From an uncultured Pseudomonadota bacterium (GTDB taxonomy: Bacteria > Pseudomonadota > Alphaproteobacteria > RF32 > CAG-239), in NCBI GenBank assembly GCA_902761535.1, contig CACWKS010000002.1, forward strand, positions 78,418 through 142,417: 64,000 nt of DNA, written 5' to 3'. Below, one piece after another: positions 55,283 through 63,755 of the stretch (position 1 is its first letter; each line of letters opens with the position of its first letter). The notes beneath the pieces were generated by a model. The model was not told the DNA's origin. It made no database searches and saw only the letters and a list, made by a program, of their open reading frames with translations. The position numbers and the translations under genes were made by a program.

Positions 55283-56640
55283 TGAAAATAATAGTTTGCG
55301 GAGCAGGATCAGTCGGTAAAAGTATAGTCAGTTATTTAACCAAAGGTTCAAGTGACATTATAGTTATTGATGACAATCAGCGTCGTCTGGACGAATTGGC
55401 ACAGGAATTTGATATTTTGCCGATTTTAGGTGCTCCGTCTCATCCGGATGTCTTGGAGCGTGCCGGTGCCAAAGATTGTGATATAATATTAGCCGTTACC
55501 GAAAGCGATGAAGTTAATATGATTATCTGTCAGTTGGCTTATAGTTTGTTTAATGTGCGTAAAAAGATTGCCGGAGTTAAAAGTGATACTTTTCTTGATC
55601 CGTTATGGGGAATGTTATACAATGACAATCACTTGCCGATTGATCTGCTGATATCTCCGGATATCGATATTGCCGAGCATATTTTAAGAATTTTACAATA
55701 TCCGGGAAGTTCCGGTATTCTTCCTGTATTAAATGGTCAATATTGCATTTTAACCATTAATATCGGTAACGAGAATCCTTTTCCCGAAACCTCGCTTAAC
55801 AACATTATTCGCCAATTTGATGATAGTGATGTCGGATTTATTAATATTGTGCGTAATAATACAGGTTTTATTCCCAATATGTACGATACTATCAAAGCCG
55901 GTGATGAAATAAATTTATTGGTAAAATGCAACGATATCTACTCTGTTATCAGCGGATTTGGTTTAGAGAGAAATACTAATGAACGTTTAGTCATATTTGG
56001 CGGTGGAGCAATTGCCCAGTATATATGTTCGCGAGTTGAAAATAGTGATGTCATAACTTCGGCACGTTTGATTGAAGAGGATATTAACCAAGCTCGTGAA
56101 TTGGCACGCCGGTTTAATCGTGTAGTGGTTATCAATGGCGAGATGATGAGTGATGTTATTCTTTCCGAAGCTGATATTACCAAAGCCGATGCCGCCATTG
56201 CCGTAACCGAAAACGATAAAGATAATTTGTTGGCCTCATTGATAGCTTCTAAAGATGGAGTTGGTACGACAATCTCATTGATTAACACTCCTTCTTATAA
56301 TAATCTGATGTTTAATATCATCGGCAATACTATTGTTGATCGTAGTGCTATTGCCATATCAAAATTATTAAAAGAAATTCGTAATTCCAATATCGCAAAT
56401 GCTTATTCCGTATCGCGTGGTCAAGGTGAAATTTGGGAGATTAACATCAATGATGAAAACTCTTGTGTCGCTAAAAAGAACGGTGAATTAGGATTGCCTA
56501 AATCATGTCGGGTTATTGCTGTATTGAGAGGAACTGATTTGATTTATCCCGATCTTAATTTCAAATTTGAAATCGGGGATAAACTTTTGGTTTACGTTGA
56601 TTCATCTCAAGTTAAACAAGCTGAAGATATTTTTTGTTAA
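55282..56640 (+). CDS. trkA: Trk potassium transport regulator TrkA
   Basis: The 452-residue product has two Rossmann-type RCK N domains (CGAGSVGKSIVSYL at residue 5 and VIFGGGAIAQYICSRV near 235), each followed by an RCK C domain. It binds NAD(H) on the cytoplasmic side and gates the TrkH/G potassium channel; no trkH is in this window. Overlap with dusB indicates one operon. hfq and hflX follow behind a separate promoter. Confidence 0.93.
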   Translation: MKIIVCGAGSVGKSIVSYLTKGSSDIIVIDDNQRRLDELAQEFDILPILGAPSHPDVLERAGAKDCDIILAVTESDEVNMIICQLAYSLFNVRKKIAGVKSDTFLDPLWGMLYNDNHLPIDLLISPDIDIAEHILRILQYPGSSGILPVLNGQYCILTINIGNENPFPETSLNNIIRQFDDSDVGFINIVRNNTGFIPNMYDTIKAGDEINLLVKCNDIYSVISGFGLERNTNERLVIFGGGAIAQYICSRVENSDVITSARLIEEDINQARELARRFNRVVVINGEMMSDVILSEADITKADAAIAVTENDKDNLLASLIASKDGVGTTISLINTPSYNNLMFNIIGNTIVDRSAIAISKLLKEIRNSNIANAYSVSRGQGEIWEININDENSCVAKKNGELGLPKSCRVIAVLRGTDLIYPDLNFKFEIGDKLLVYVDSSQVKQAEDIFC

Positions 56641-56646
56641 AAGTCT

Positions 56647-56676
56647 TTGACTTTATCAAAAAATTATTATTAAAAT
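56647..56676 (+). promoter_or_regulatory. hfq promoter
   Basis: TTGACT (56647-56652), an 18-base spacer and TAAAAT (56671-56676), 34 bases before the hfq ATG, which follows AAAGGAG. Confidence 0.5.
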
Positions 56677-56709
56677 GACATAACAATAAAAAATAAAAGG
56701 AGTAAATCC

Positions 56710-56925
56710 ATGGAAGCAGATAAAAAAGTTGAAAATGATTTTTTGGGAAAATTAAAAGAAGGCGAGGTTGCCGTTACCGTATTTTTGGTAAACGGGGTAA
56801 AATTGCAGGGTATTATAACCTGGTTTGACGACAATTCTTTGTTGCTACGTCGTGACGGGCATACTCAGTTGGTTTATAAACACGCCGTTTCTACTATTAT
56901 GCCCGGTGATGCGGTTGAGCTTTAA
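56710..56925 (+). CDS. hfq: RNA chaperone Hfq
   Basis: The 71-residue product has Sm1 ([20 protein letters not shown]) and Sm2 ([10 protein letters not shown], the YKHxxST form) motifs and a very short C-terminal tail, as usual for alphaproteobacteria. It forms a hexameric ring that pairs small RNAs with mRNAs. hflX starts 3 bases after its stop. Confidence 0.97.
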   Translation: MEADKKVENDFLGKLKEGEVAVTVFLVNGVKLQGIITWFDDNSLLLRRDGHTQLVYKHAVSTIMPGDAVEL

Positions 56926-56928
56926 CTG

Positions 56929-58230
56929 GTGCCATTAGAAAAATTTGAGTTTAATAATCCGGATCTCACCAAAGTTGCTGTAATATTTCCTGATATTTAC
57001 GGAGTTGGTTTGTCGTTGCCGCCGCAAGCACGGCTTGATGAGGCTTGCGGTCTGGCTTTGGCTATCAATTTAGATGTGGTTTATCGTGATATTATCAAGA
57101 TAAGAGTTCCTAAAGCCGGTACTTTAATCGGGCAGGGAGTTATTGATAATCTTCACGATGTAATTATTCAAAATAATATAGAATTAATGATTTTTGATAC
57201 TTCCTTGTCTCCGATTCAGCAACGTAATTTGGAAGAAAAGCTGAATGTAAAAGTCATTGACCGCACTGCTCTTATATTGGAAATATTCGGCGAGCGCGCC
57301 CAAACCAAAGAAGGAAAGTTGCAAGTTGAATTGGCCCACCTCACTTATCAGCGCAGTCGGTTGGTACGCAGTTGGACTCACCTTGAACGTCAACGCGGCG
57401 GCGGTGGTTTTTTAGGCGGACCTGGAGAAAAACAAATTGAGCTGGATCGTCGTATTATTGATAATAAAATAATTGCTTTGAAAAAAGACTTGGAAAAGGT
57501 CAAACTCACCCGTTCCATCCAGCGTCAGGCACGCAGTCGGGTTCCTTATCCGATAGTTGCTTTTGTCGGTTATACCAATGCCGGCAAATCAACTTTGTTT
57601 AATTTGCTGACTTCTGAAAATGTCTTAGCCCAAGATATGTTGTTTGCCACTCTTGATACCGCAATGAGCAAAATAAAACTTCCCTCCGGTCGTGAAATTA
57701 TCTTGTCTGATACCGTAGGCTTCATCTCTGATTTACCTCACGAATTGATAATGGCTTTTCGTGCTACTTTAGAAGAAGTGTTGCAAGCTGATTTAATAAT
57801 CCATGTCCGTGATGCAGCTTTTGAAAATACGGTACAGCAAAAACAAGACGTGCTCAAAGTGTTGGATAGTATAGGGCTAAACAATATCACTCAATCCGAA
57901 AGATATCTTGAAGTGCTTAATAAAACAGATTTGTTGAATCTCGAACAGAAAAACAAATTGTTGGTTCGCTTAACTCCAAACCAAATAACACTATCAGCCT
58001 TAACCGGTGATGGTAAACAAGATTTGTTACAAAAGATTGATAATTCTTTAAGCCGTACTCACCAAACCATAACAATCACCGTTCCTGCGGCAGATGGCAA
58101 AAATCTGGCATGGATACATTCTCATTGTGAAGTTTTGTCCGAACAAAATATCGGCGAAAGCCTCAAATTTACTATTCGCGCTTCCGCCGAAACTATTGCT
58201 AAATTACGCCATCGCCTTTCGGGCAATTAA
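56929..58230 (+). CDS. hflX: Ribosome-associated GTPase HflX
   Basis: The 433-residue product starts at GTG 56929. It has the HflX N-terminal domain with the glycine-rich GGGGFLGGPGEKQIE linker, G1 GYTNAGKST, G3 DTVGF and G4 NKTDLL. HflX splits stalled or stressed 70S ribosomes. hfq-hflX is the conserved order. It ends 4 bases inside the convergent proS gene; no terminator is visible there. Confidence 0.95.
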   Translation: MPLEKFEFNNPDLTKVAVIFPDIYGVGLSLPPQARLDEACGLALAINLDVVYRDIIKIRVPKAGTLIGQGVIDNLHDVIIQNNIELMIFDTSLSPIQQRNLEEKLNVKVIDRTALILEIFGERAQTKEGKLQVELAHLTYQRSRLVRSWTHLERQRGGGGFLGGPGEKQIELDRRIIDNKIIALKKDLEKVKLTRSIQRQARSRVPYPIVAFVGYTNAGKSTLFNLLTSENVLAQDMLFATLDTAMSKIKLPSGREIILSDTVGFISDLPHELIMAFRATLEEVLQADLIIHVRDAAFENTVQQKQDVLKVLDSIGLNNITQSERYLEVLNKTDLLNLEQKNKLLVRLTPNQITLSALTGDGKQDLLQKIDNSLSRTHQTITITVPAADGKNLAWIHSHCEVLSEQNIGESLKFTIRASAETIAKLRHRLSGN

Positions 58231-59744
58231 TAGCACTTAGCATAAATCACATCAATTGTAGCCGGTTTTCCGGTCAACAGACAAACACCTTGTGTGCCGG
58301 ATTGATCAAACGGCAGACAGCGAATGGTAATTTTCAACTCTTTTAACAGAGCATCGCTGTTTTCATCACCCGACCATTTGCCGCGCACGAAAGCGACTTT
58401 ACCTTGTTTGCCGTCCTCAATCCACTCATTCATATTGGCGAAATAAGCTCTGAATTCTTCCGGAGTTTTGATATCGGTGCGAATATTGGCTTGTAAACGA
58501 TCTTTGGCCCGTGCAAACATTTCAGCCTGAATATCTTCCAAATATTTTACCGCATTTGCAATTAAATCATCTTTGCTGACAATTGCTTTGCCTTCCGGTG
58601 TGTTGATATAAATCCGGCGTTTCATCATCACATTGTTTGCTTCAACATCACGCTTGCCGATTTCCAAGATAATCGGTGCACCTTTGCGGGTCCACTCCCA
58701 GAATTTATCCACGCTTGACTTGTCGCGTTTATCCAGTTTAATCCGAATTTTCTCGCCAAACGGCATCGCTTTGTTAAGCTCGTTGCGCAAATTATTGATA
58801 TAATCCATCACCGCTTCCGTGTCGGTTTCATTTTTAATTACCGGCACCATCACGATTTGATAAGGTGCAATCTTCGGCGGAGTAACCATACCCTCATCAT
58901 CGGCATGCGTCATAATCAATCCCCCGATAAGCCGGGTTGAAACTCCCCAAGAAGTGGTATAAGCAAATTCCGGCTGATTGTTTTTGTTAATGAAAGTAAT
59001 GTTTGCCGACTTGGCAAAATTTTGCCCCAAATAATGCGAAGTTCCTGCTTGCAAGGCCTTGCCGTCTTGCATCATAGCTTCAACACAATAAGTATCAATT
59101 GCCCCGGGGAATTTATCATATTCCGGCTTGCGTCCGCAAATTACCGGCATCGCTAAAGTATCTTCACAAAGTTTGCGATATTCTTCCAACATGGTTTTGG
59201 TTTCATGCTCGGCTTCTTCGTGAGTGGAATGGGCAGTATGTCCTTCCTGCCAAAGAAATTCGCGTGTGCGTAAAAACAGGCGGGGGCGCATTTCCCAACG
59301 CACCACATTAGCCCATTGATTAATCAAAACCGGCAAATCACGATAAGATTTCACCCATTTGGAAAATGAATCGGCAATAATCGTCTCGGAAGTCGGACGC
59401 ACAATTAAAGGCTCATCCAAAGGCGAGGCGGGAGTAAGATGTCCGTCTTTAGTCTCCAATCGAGAGTGAGTAACTACCGCCATCTCTTTGGCAAAGCCTT
59501 CGACATGATCAGCTTCTTTTTGAAAGAACGACAATGGAATAAACATCGGAAAATAGCAGTTTTCATGGTCAAGAGCCTTGATTTGCCCGTCAAATTCATC
59601 TCTGATACGCTCCCAAATACCATACCCCCAAGGTTTGATAACCATACACCCCGGCGAAGCGGAATTTTCAGCCATATCAGCCGCCGCCACCACAGCCTGA
59701 TACCATTCGGGATAATTGTCTTTGCGGATAGTTTTAATAGTCAT
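58227..59744 (-). CDS. proS: Prolyl-tRNA synthetase, archaeal/eukaryotic type
   Basis: The 505-residue product has class II motifs (RPTSETIIADSFSKW, VRWEMRPRLFLRTREFLWQEGHTAH) and ends in AKCY, the C-terminal Tyr tail of the archaeal/eukaryotic-type ProRS. It lacks the editing insertion between motifs 2 and 3 seen in bacterial-type enzymes such as that of E. coli. Motif wording (IKPWGYGIWE, NCYFPMFIPLS) also fits that type. Most alphaproteobacteria carry a short bacterial-type ProRS, so horizontal replacement is likely. The start follows AAAGGA. Confidence 0.93.
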   Translation of the reverse strand: MTIKTIRKDNYPEWYQAVVAAADMAENSASPGCMVIKPWGYGIWERIRDEFDGQIKALDHENCYFPMFIPLSFFQKEADHVEGFAKEMAVVTHSRLETKDGHLTPASPLDEPLIVRPTSETIIADSFSKWVKSYRDLPVLINQWANVVRWEMRPRLFLRTREFLWQEGHTAHSTHEEAEHETKTMLEEYRKLCEDTLAMPVICGRKPEYDKFPGAIDTYCVEAMMQDGKALQAGTSHYLGQNFAKSANITFINKNNQPEFAYTTSWGVSTRLIGGLIMTHADDEGMVTPPKIAPYQIVMVPVIKNETDTEAVMDYINNLRNELNKAMPFGEKIRIKLDKRDKSSVDKFWEWTRKGAPIILEIGKRDVEANNVMMKRRIYINTPEGKAIVSKDDLIANAVKYLEDIQAEMFARAKDRLQANIRTDIKTPEEFRAYFANMNEWIEDGKQGKVAFVRGKWSGDENSDALLKELKITIRCLPFDQSGTQGVCLLTGKPATIDVIYAKCY

Positions 59745-59962
59745 TTTGTTTATTCCTTTCTTTCACAACGTAATGAAAAACCCGTCCTCCCCATTGAGGG
59801 CAAGTGTTCGTGCACTATAACACCATAATTTTGATTGTCTAGTTATTTTTTTTTATTGTTTTTTAAGCAATCGACTTTAAGAAAAAAAGAAAAGAACGTT
59901 TGTCATCAGAACGTCAAAAAGAAATAGCAAATCGATGCAAAGCAAGAGAAAACATATAAAGA

Positions 59963-59987
59963 AAAGCGGCTTAAAGCCGCTTTTTTT
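59963..59987 (+). terminator. Orphan terminator upstream of cspA, possible sRNA end
   Basis: AAGCGGC-TTAAA-GCCGCTT is followed by a T run on the plus strand. No gene on that strand lies upstream between the proS start (59744) and here. The stretch 59830-59960 has no ORF; it may encode a small RNA or carry a leaderless transcript. On the minus strand the T run is weaker. Confidence 0.6.
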
Positions 59988-60016
59988 ATTCATACCCAAG
60001 CTGCAAAAAAAAGCAC

Positions 60017-60045
60017 TTGAAAATTATAAAAAAAAGCTCTAACAT
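60017..60045 (+). promoter_or_regulatory. cspA promoter
   Basis: TTGAAA (60017-60022), a 17-base spacer and TAACAT (60040-60045). The leader of about 80 bases is long, as in other cold-shock mRNAs. Confidence 0.5.
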
Positions 60046-60130
60046 AACAAATGTGATGCAAATCACGAGGCACTATTTGAAAAAAGCAGCCCCGATATCA
60101 ACCTGTTTTTTAGATAAAAGGATACTTAAA

Positions 60131-60355
60131 ATGGCAACAGGAACTGTAAAATGGTTTAACAAGAAAAAAGGTTATGGTTTTATTACTCCCGATGAGGGCG
60201 GCAATGATGTGTTTGTTCACATTACCGCGGTTAAGGAGGCCGGATTACACACTTTGTTTGAAAATGCAAAGGTCAGCTTTGAGCTGAAAACCGAGCGCGA
60301 AAAAACTGTTGCCGGAAGTCTGAAATTATTGGAAGACCCCAAGGCCAAAGAATAA
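60131..60355 (+). CDS. cspA: Cold-shock domain protein
   Basis: The 74-residue product starts MATGTVKWFN after AAAGGAT; an in-frame ATG at 60017 lies in the promoter. RNP1 (KKGYGFI) and RNP2 (VFVHI) are intact. It binds single-stranded RNA as an RNA chaperone. Whether it is cold-induced or constitutive cannot be told. Which Csp paralogue it is remains open. Confidence 0.93.
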   Translation: MATGTVKWFNKKKGYGFITPDEGGNDVFVHITAVKEAGLHTLFENAKVSFELKTEREKTVAGSLKLLEDPKAKE

Positions 60356-60376
60356 TTTCATTGCTTGTCAAATTTA

Positions 60377-60413
60377 ATCCCCTCAACTCTGCCGGCTGAG
60401 GGGATTTTTATTG
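60377..60413 (+). terminator. cspA terminator
   Basis: AATCCCCTCA and TGAGGGGATT pair around ACTCTGCCGGC and run into TTTATTG, just before the convergent hydrolase gene. Confidence 0.82.
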
Positions 60414-60414
60414 T

Positions 60415-61242
60415 TTACAATTTTGCCAACCATTTTAGTATATCGCGATAATTTTCATACTCAAACAGTTCGGAGTGATCAGCTCCTTCATAAGTAATAA
60501 ATTTCTTCGCTTCCGGTGCAATTTCAAACAAATTCTCGGCACGTTGCGGCGGTACGGTTTTATCCTTGGTGCCGGCCATAATCAGCTTGGGAATTGTCAA
60601 ATCTTTAATATTAGGAATATTATTATATTTATCCTTAACAATCAGCTCGAACGGAAACAACGGCCAAATTCGCTGCTTTACCACATTGAGCAAACTGTCA
60701 AACGGCACTTCCAAAATCAGACCGGCAAAATCTCCGCCTTGAGCATGAGTTGCTGTATAAGAGGAAGTATAACTTCCCAAAGACATTCCGTATAAAACTA
60801 TTTGTTGATTTTTATACCCCAAATCATGCAATTTATCAATCACTGCCAAAGCGTCTTTTTCCAATCCTGCTTGATTTATCTCACCTTTCACATTACCAAA
60901 ACCGCGATATTCACCGATAAAAGCACCGTATCCTTTGTCAATTAACGGTTTCAATTTATAGTAGAATTTAGCAATGTTATAGGAATTCCCATGATAAAAA
61001 ACAATCAACTTTTTTCCTGCTTTCGGTTTCACAAAAACTCCGTAAAGCTCGTTTCCGTCCGCCGTTTTATATTCGATTTTTTCACCGGCAAATCCGTCAT
61101 TTTCCATTGTTGGCATTTCAGCCTGGCGGTTAGTCGGATTATAGAAAAAATACTGCGGTAAGTAATAAACTGCCCCGCAAAAACCGACATAAGCCGCAAC
61201 AATCAGTCCGACTGTTCCGTATAATATTTTTTTCTTATTCAT
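60415..61242 (-). CDS. Membrane-anchored alpha/beta hydrolase
   Basis: The 275-residue product has an N-terminal membrane helix (about 7-28) and an alpha/beta-hydrolase fold with oxyanion motif VFYHGNS, nucleophile elbow GMSLGS, Asp in AGTKDKTVP and His in GADHSELF. It resembles the ABHD13/YfhR group of small serine hydrolases. The substrate is unknown. Its start overlaps the end of the glycosyltransferase gene by 8 bases, so the two are co-translated. Confidence 0.82.
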   Translation of the reverse strand: MNKKKILYGTVGLIVAAYVGFCGAVYYLPQYFFYNPTNRQAEMPTMENDGFAGEKIEYKTADGNELYGVFVKPKAGKKLIVFYHGNSYNIAKFYYKLKPLIDKGYGAFIGEYRGFGNVKGEINQAGLEKDALAVIDKLHDLGYKNQQIVLYGMSLGSYTSSYTATHAQGGDFAGLILEVPFDSLLNVVKQRIWPLFPFELIVKDKYNNIPNIKDLTIPKLIMAGTKDKTVPPQRAENLFEIAPEAKKFITYEGADHSELFEYENYRDILKWLAKL

Positions 61243-62179
61243 TTTTCAGCTTTTCCCTCAATTGCGGATAATACTCAATCACTTGCCGCATTTGTTTATC
61301 ATTACCGTTTTGCTCAATATTGATTTTAGCCAAAGTCAAATCTTCGGTATTACGCATTTCTCGCTCGGGATTAACTAACAATACTTTGTTGAAATGCCCC
61401 CAAAAAGTTTTTATCTTAACATTATTCAGCACCGTCATCGCCCAAAACCAAATATCATCGGCATAAGGAGCCAAACTTTGATATAATTCTTTTTTGGTGC
61501 AATCCTTATACAAACTGTGCGGAGGATACAATATTCCGCCGCATCCGGTCAGAAAATTTTTATACGACGGGGTTGTTTGCAGTGAATTGCGTTTCCATTT
61601 GCGATAGGTCAGGGGATATCCCTGTTCATCAACGGTTATTTTGTGGCAACGATGTCCGATAACCGTTTTAGGACTCAGCAAATGTTGACGATATAATCTT
61701 TTAAGCCAGTTTTTATTATAAAACACATCATCATCAGTGATTACAATAACATCATCAGGATATTCCTGCATCGCCGGTATCAGTTTTTTATATGAGCGAG
61801 TATCTTCACACCATTTTATGGTTAAACCGTTTTTTTGCAAATCCAACACTTTTTGCGGAACATCAGCTTCCCCGTTGGGAAATTGTTCATTAGCCAGCCA
61901 TAAAACTACTTCATCAGGTTTCACGCTTTGGTTGAGTAATGAATATAAAGTGTAGTGAATGTCATTCATACGCGGCGGAAACGAAGTCAGTGAAACAATC
62001 AGTTTTTGCGCTCTTTTATCGGTATTTATACCTATTTTATCAAACACCGCAATTTTCTTATCCAATACCTCGCGGTTGATATGCGGAGGCATTTTAGGAG
62101 TTTTGGTATAAGTGAAAGTCTTTCCTAAAACGGTTATTTTACGCAGATTACCTTGTTTTTCTTTTGTATATAGTCTCAT
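61235..62179 (-). CDS. Glycosyltransferase (GT2-like, DDD motif)
   Basis: The 314-residue product has a GT-A core: LIVSLTSFPPR, SLLNQSVKPDEVVLW and the metal-binding VITDDDVFY. Later come FLTGCGGILYPP and YADDIWFW, typical of family-2-like enzymes that add sugars to surface polymers. No membrane segment is visible. It is co-transcribed with a membrane-anchored hydrolase, suggesting a small envelope-modification unit. Donor and acceptor are unknown. Confidence 0.8.
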   Translation of the reverse strand: MRLYTKEKQGNLRKITVLGKTFTYTKTPKMPPHINREVLDKKIAVFDKIGINTDKRAQKLIVSLTSFPPRMNDIHYTLYSLLNQSVKPDEVVLWLANEQFPNGEADVPQKVLDLQKNGLTIKWCEDTRSYKKLIPAMQEYPDDVIVITDDDVFYNKNWLKRLYRQHLLSPKTVIGHRCHKITVDEQGYPLTYRKWKRNSLQTTPSYKNFLTGCGGILYPPHSLYKDCTKKELYQSLAPYADDIWFWAMTVLNNVKIKTFWGHFNKVLLVNPEREMRNTEDLTLAKINIEQNGNDKQMRQVIEYYPQLREKLKNE

Positions 62180-62291
62180 GATTTACATTTCCCTTGTATA
62201 AACTATTAGCAAAAGTCTAAAATCAATTGACTTTTCGGTCAAGGTTAATATCTTAGTTGTAAAGGTATATTTTATTTTAAGGTGAGTAATA

Positions 62292-62687
62292 ATGAAAAAA
62301 ACAATTGCTTCTTCAATTTTGCTTAAATCACTTAAAAATATTGTCGCTAAGACCAAACGGCGTTTTTTCGGAGCTTCCGCTCGTCCCCTCAGTGATGAAA
62401 AAATATCTTTTGAAGAAGCTGCCGATATCCAAAAAGAAGCTTATATCAAAAGCCTTAAACGTTCATCAAAAGCCGAATACACACCGCCATATTTGGAATT
62501 AGCCGCCCAGCTTTTGGCAGAAGAGCCGCAAATTTTTGAGGCTGCCGCTCATCATCTTACAGCCATCGCCAAGTCGCGCCGTAAATATGCTCCCGAAATC
62601 AAAGCAATTTTCGCCGAGATTATTGCCAATAAAAAATTATCTCAAGAAAAATTAGATTATATCAACGCTCGAATTAATGAAATTTAA
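62292..62687 (+). CDS. Small basic helical protein, unknown
   Basis: The 131-residue product starts after AAGGTGAG. It is Lys/Ala-rich and helical, with a basic N-terminus (KSLKNIVAKTKRRFFG) and no signal peptide or cysteines. No domain is recognised. It stands alone after the divergent glycosyltransferase gene and ends 12 bases before the promoter of orphan gene D. Confidence 0.6.
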   Translation: MKKTIASSILLKSLKNIVAKTKRRFFGASARPLSDEKISFEEAADIQKEAYIKSLKRSSKAEYTPPYLELAAQLLAEEPQIFEAAAHHLTAIAKSRRKYAPEIKAIFAEIIANKKLSQEKLDYINARINEI

Positions 62688-62698
62688 CTAAAAAAAAC

Positions 62699-62777
62699 TT
62701 GCTTTTTAAATAAAAGCAAACTATAAACGACAATACAGATAATTAAATACAAATTATTAATAATAAATACTAGAACT
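62699..62777 (+). promoter_or_regulatory. Promoter and SD-less leader of orphan gene D
   Basis: TTGCTT (62699-62704), a 17-base spacer and TATAAA (62722-62727). The last 24 bases before ATG (62754-62777) begin TTATTAATAATAAATACTA and hold no Shine-Dalgarno sequence. This is the clearest copy of the leader shared by the four orphan genes. Confidence 0.6.
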
Positions 62778-63173
62778 ATGAAAAAGACATTAGTTATCAG
62801 CAGTTTGGTGTTGAGCGTCGCTATTTTGATGCTTTACCTGACAGCTTGCATCATGATGTGGAGCAACGGCAATGCTACAGAGCATTGCTTGTCCAATGTA
62901 TCTTTCTACGAGAGTTACTTCCACGTGGTTGGAATAGTCACAATGGTGAATTTTGTATGCTCGCTGCTTGCAAGCTACGAAATGAACTATAAGGTTTGTT
63001 CCCTGTTATCATGGATTTTTACCGGCATCGTGATGGGGCTTAGTTGGAACATCTATTGCACTATTTCCCCTATTAAAATTCCGGTAGGGATTATATACAG
63101 TGGATTAGGCGTATCTGCTCTCGCGGTCATTTGTGCCGTCAGGTGTTTAAAGAAAATCTCCTCATCAACGTGA
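62778..63173 (+). CDS. Orphan small membrane protein D
   Basis: The 131-residue product has four hydrophobic segments (about 4-27, 46-66, 72-91 and 100-123), so it is an inner-membrane protein. It contains nine Cys residues, four of them near segment ends. No family is recognised. Codon use and GC content differ from neighbours. It has its own promoter, the shared A/T leader and a terminator that overlaps its stop codon. Confidence 0.6.
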   Translation: MKKTLVISSLVLSVAILMLYLTACIMMWSNGNATEHCLSNVSFYESYFHVVGIVTMVNFVCSLLASYEMNYKVCSLLSWIFTGIVMGLSWNIYCTISPIKIPVGIIYSGLGVSALAVICAVRCLKKISSST

Positions 63174-63184
63174 GGAGATTTTCT
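63151..63184 (+). terminator. Terminator overlapping the stop of orphan gene D
   Basis: AGAAAATCTCCTCA-TCAACG-TGAGGAGATTTTCT is a perfect 14-bp stem, and the TGA stop lies in its descending arm. Confidence 0.88.
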
Positions 63185-63288
63185 TATATCCCAAAGAGTT
63201 TAGAGTAAAAAACTCAAAGCTTGTAAAAATATTGGATGATTTAATATATTTTAACTTATGCTATAATATACTTCGTTCGGAGGTAAAA

Positions 63289-63755
63289 ATGAGAAAAATA
63301 TTGTTGTTTTTAGGTTCATTGATTTGCACATTTGATGTAACTGCTAAAGATGATATAACATATATTAATAAAATATCTGATGAAGTAAAAAAGATGAAGT
63401 AAAAAATTGCTCACAACAATTTGAAATTAAGGAACAAGAATGCCCTGAATCTTGGAGTATGAAATGTTATAATCATTTAATGAAAACCAATCAAGATACT
63501 CAAATTTGTTATAAGCGAATCGCTGTAAAAATTTTTGAAAAATTTTACAATTTACCAAATGATGCGGCTAATAAAAAGATTGATGAATACAAAAATTTTA
63601 TATATGATCAATATTCATTTATGTATTGGGAAACAAATTTTTGCAAAAAAAATAATTGTGGCATATCCCCAGATTTATATAGTGAATACGCCACAACACA
63701 AGAATTGCAATTTTATCTTAACAAGATGATAGGCTCTATATCATCTCGCCTTTAA
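63289..63755 (+). pseudogene. Secreted small protein gene broken by a 14-bp tandem duplication
   Basis: ATG 63289 follows CGGAGGT and begins a signal peptide (MRKILLFLGSLICTFDVTA). The frame stops at 63400-63402, just after GATGAAGTAAAAAA is repeated (63379-63392, 63393-63406). Removing one copy restores a single frame (...SDEVKNCSQQFEIKEQECPESW...) to the stop at 63753-63755, about 150 residues with several Cys. The downstream part could restart at ATG 63459. It is either a fresh pseudogene or a switchable one. The restored protein is not recognised. Confidence 0.75.
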
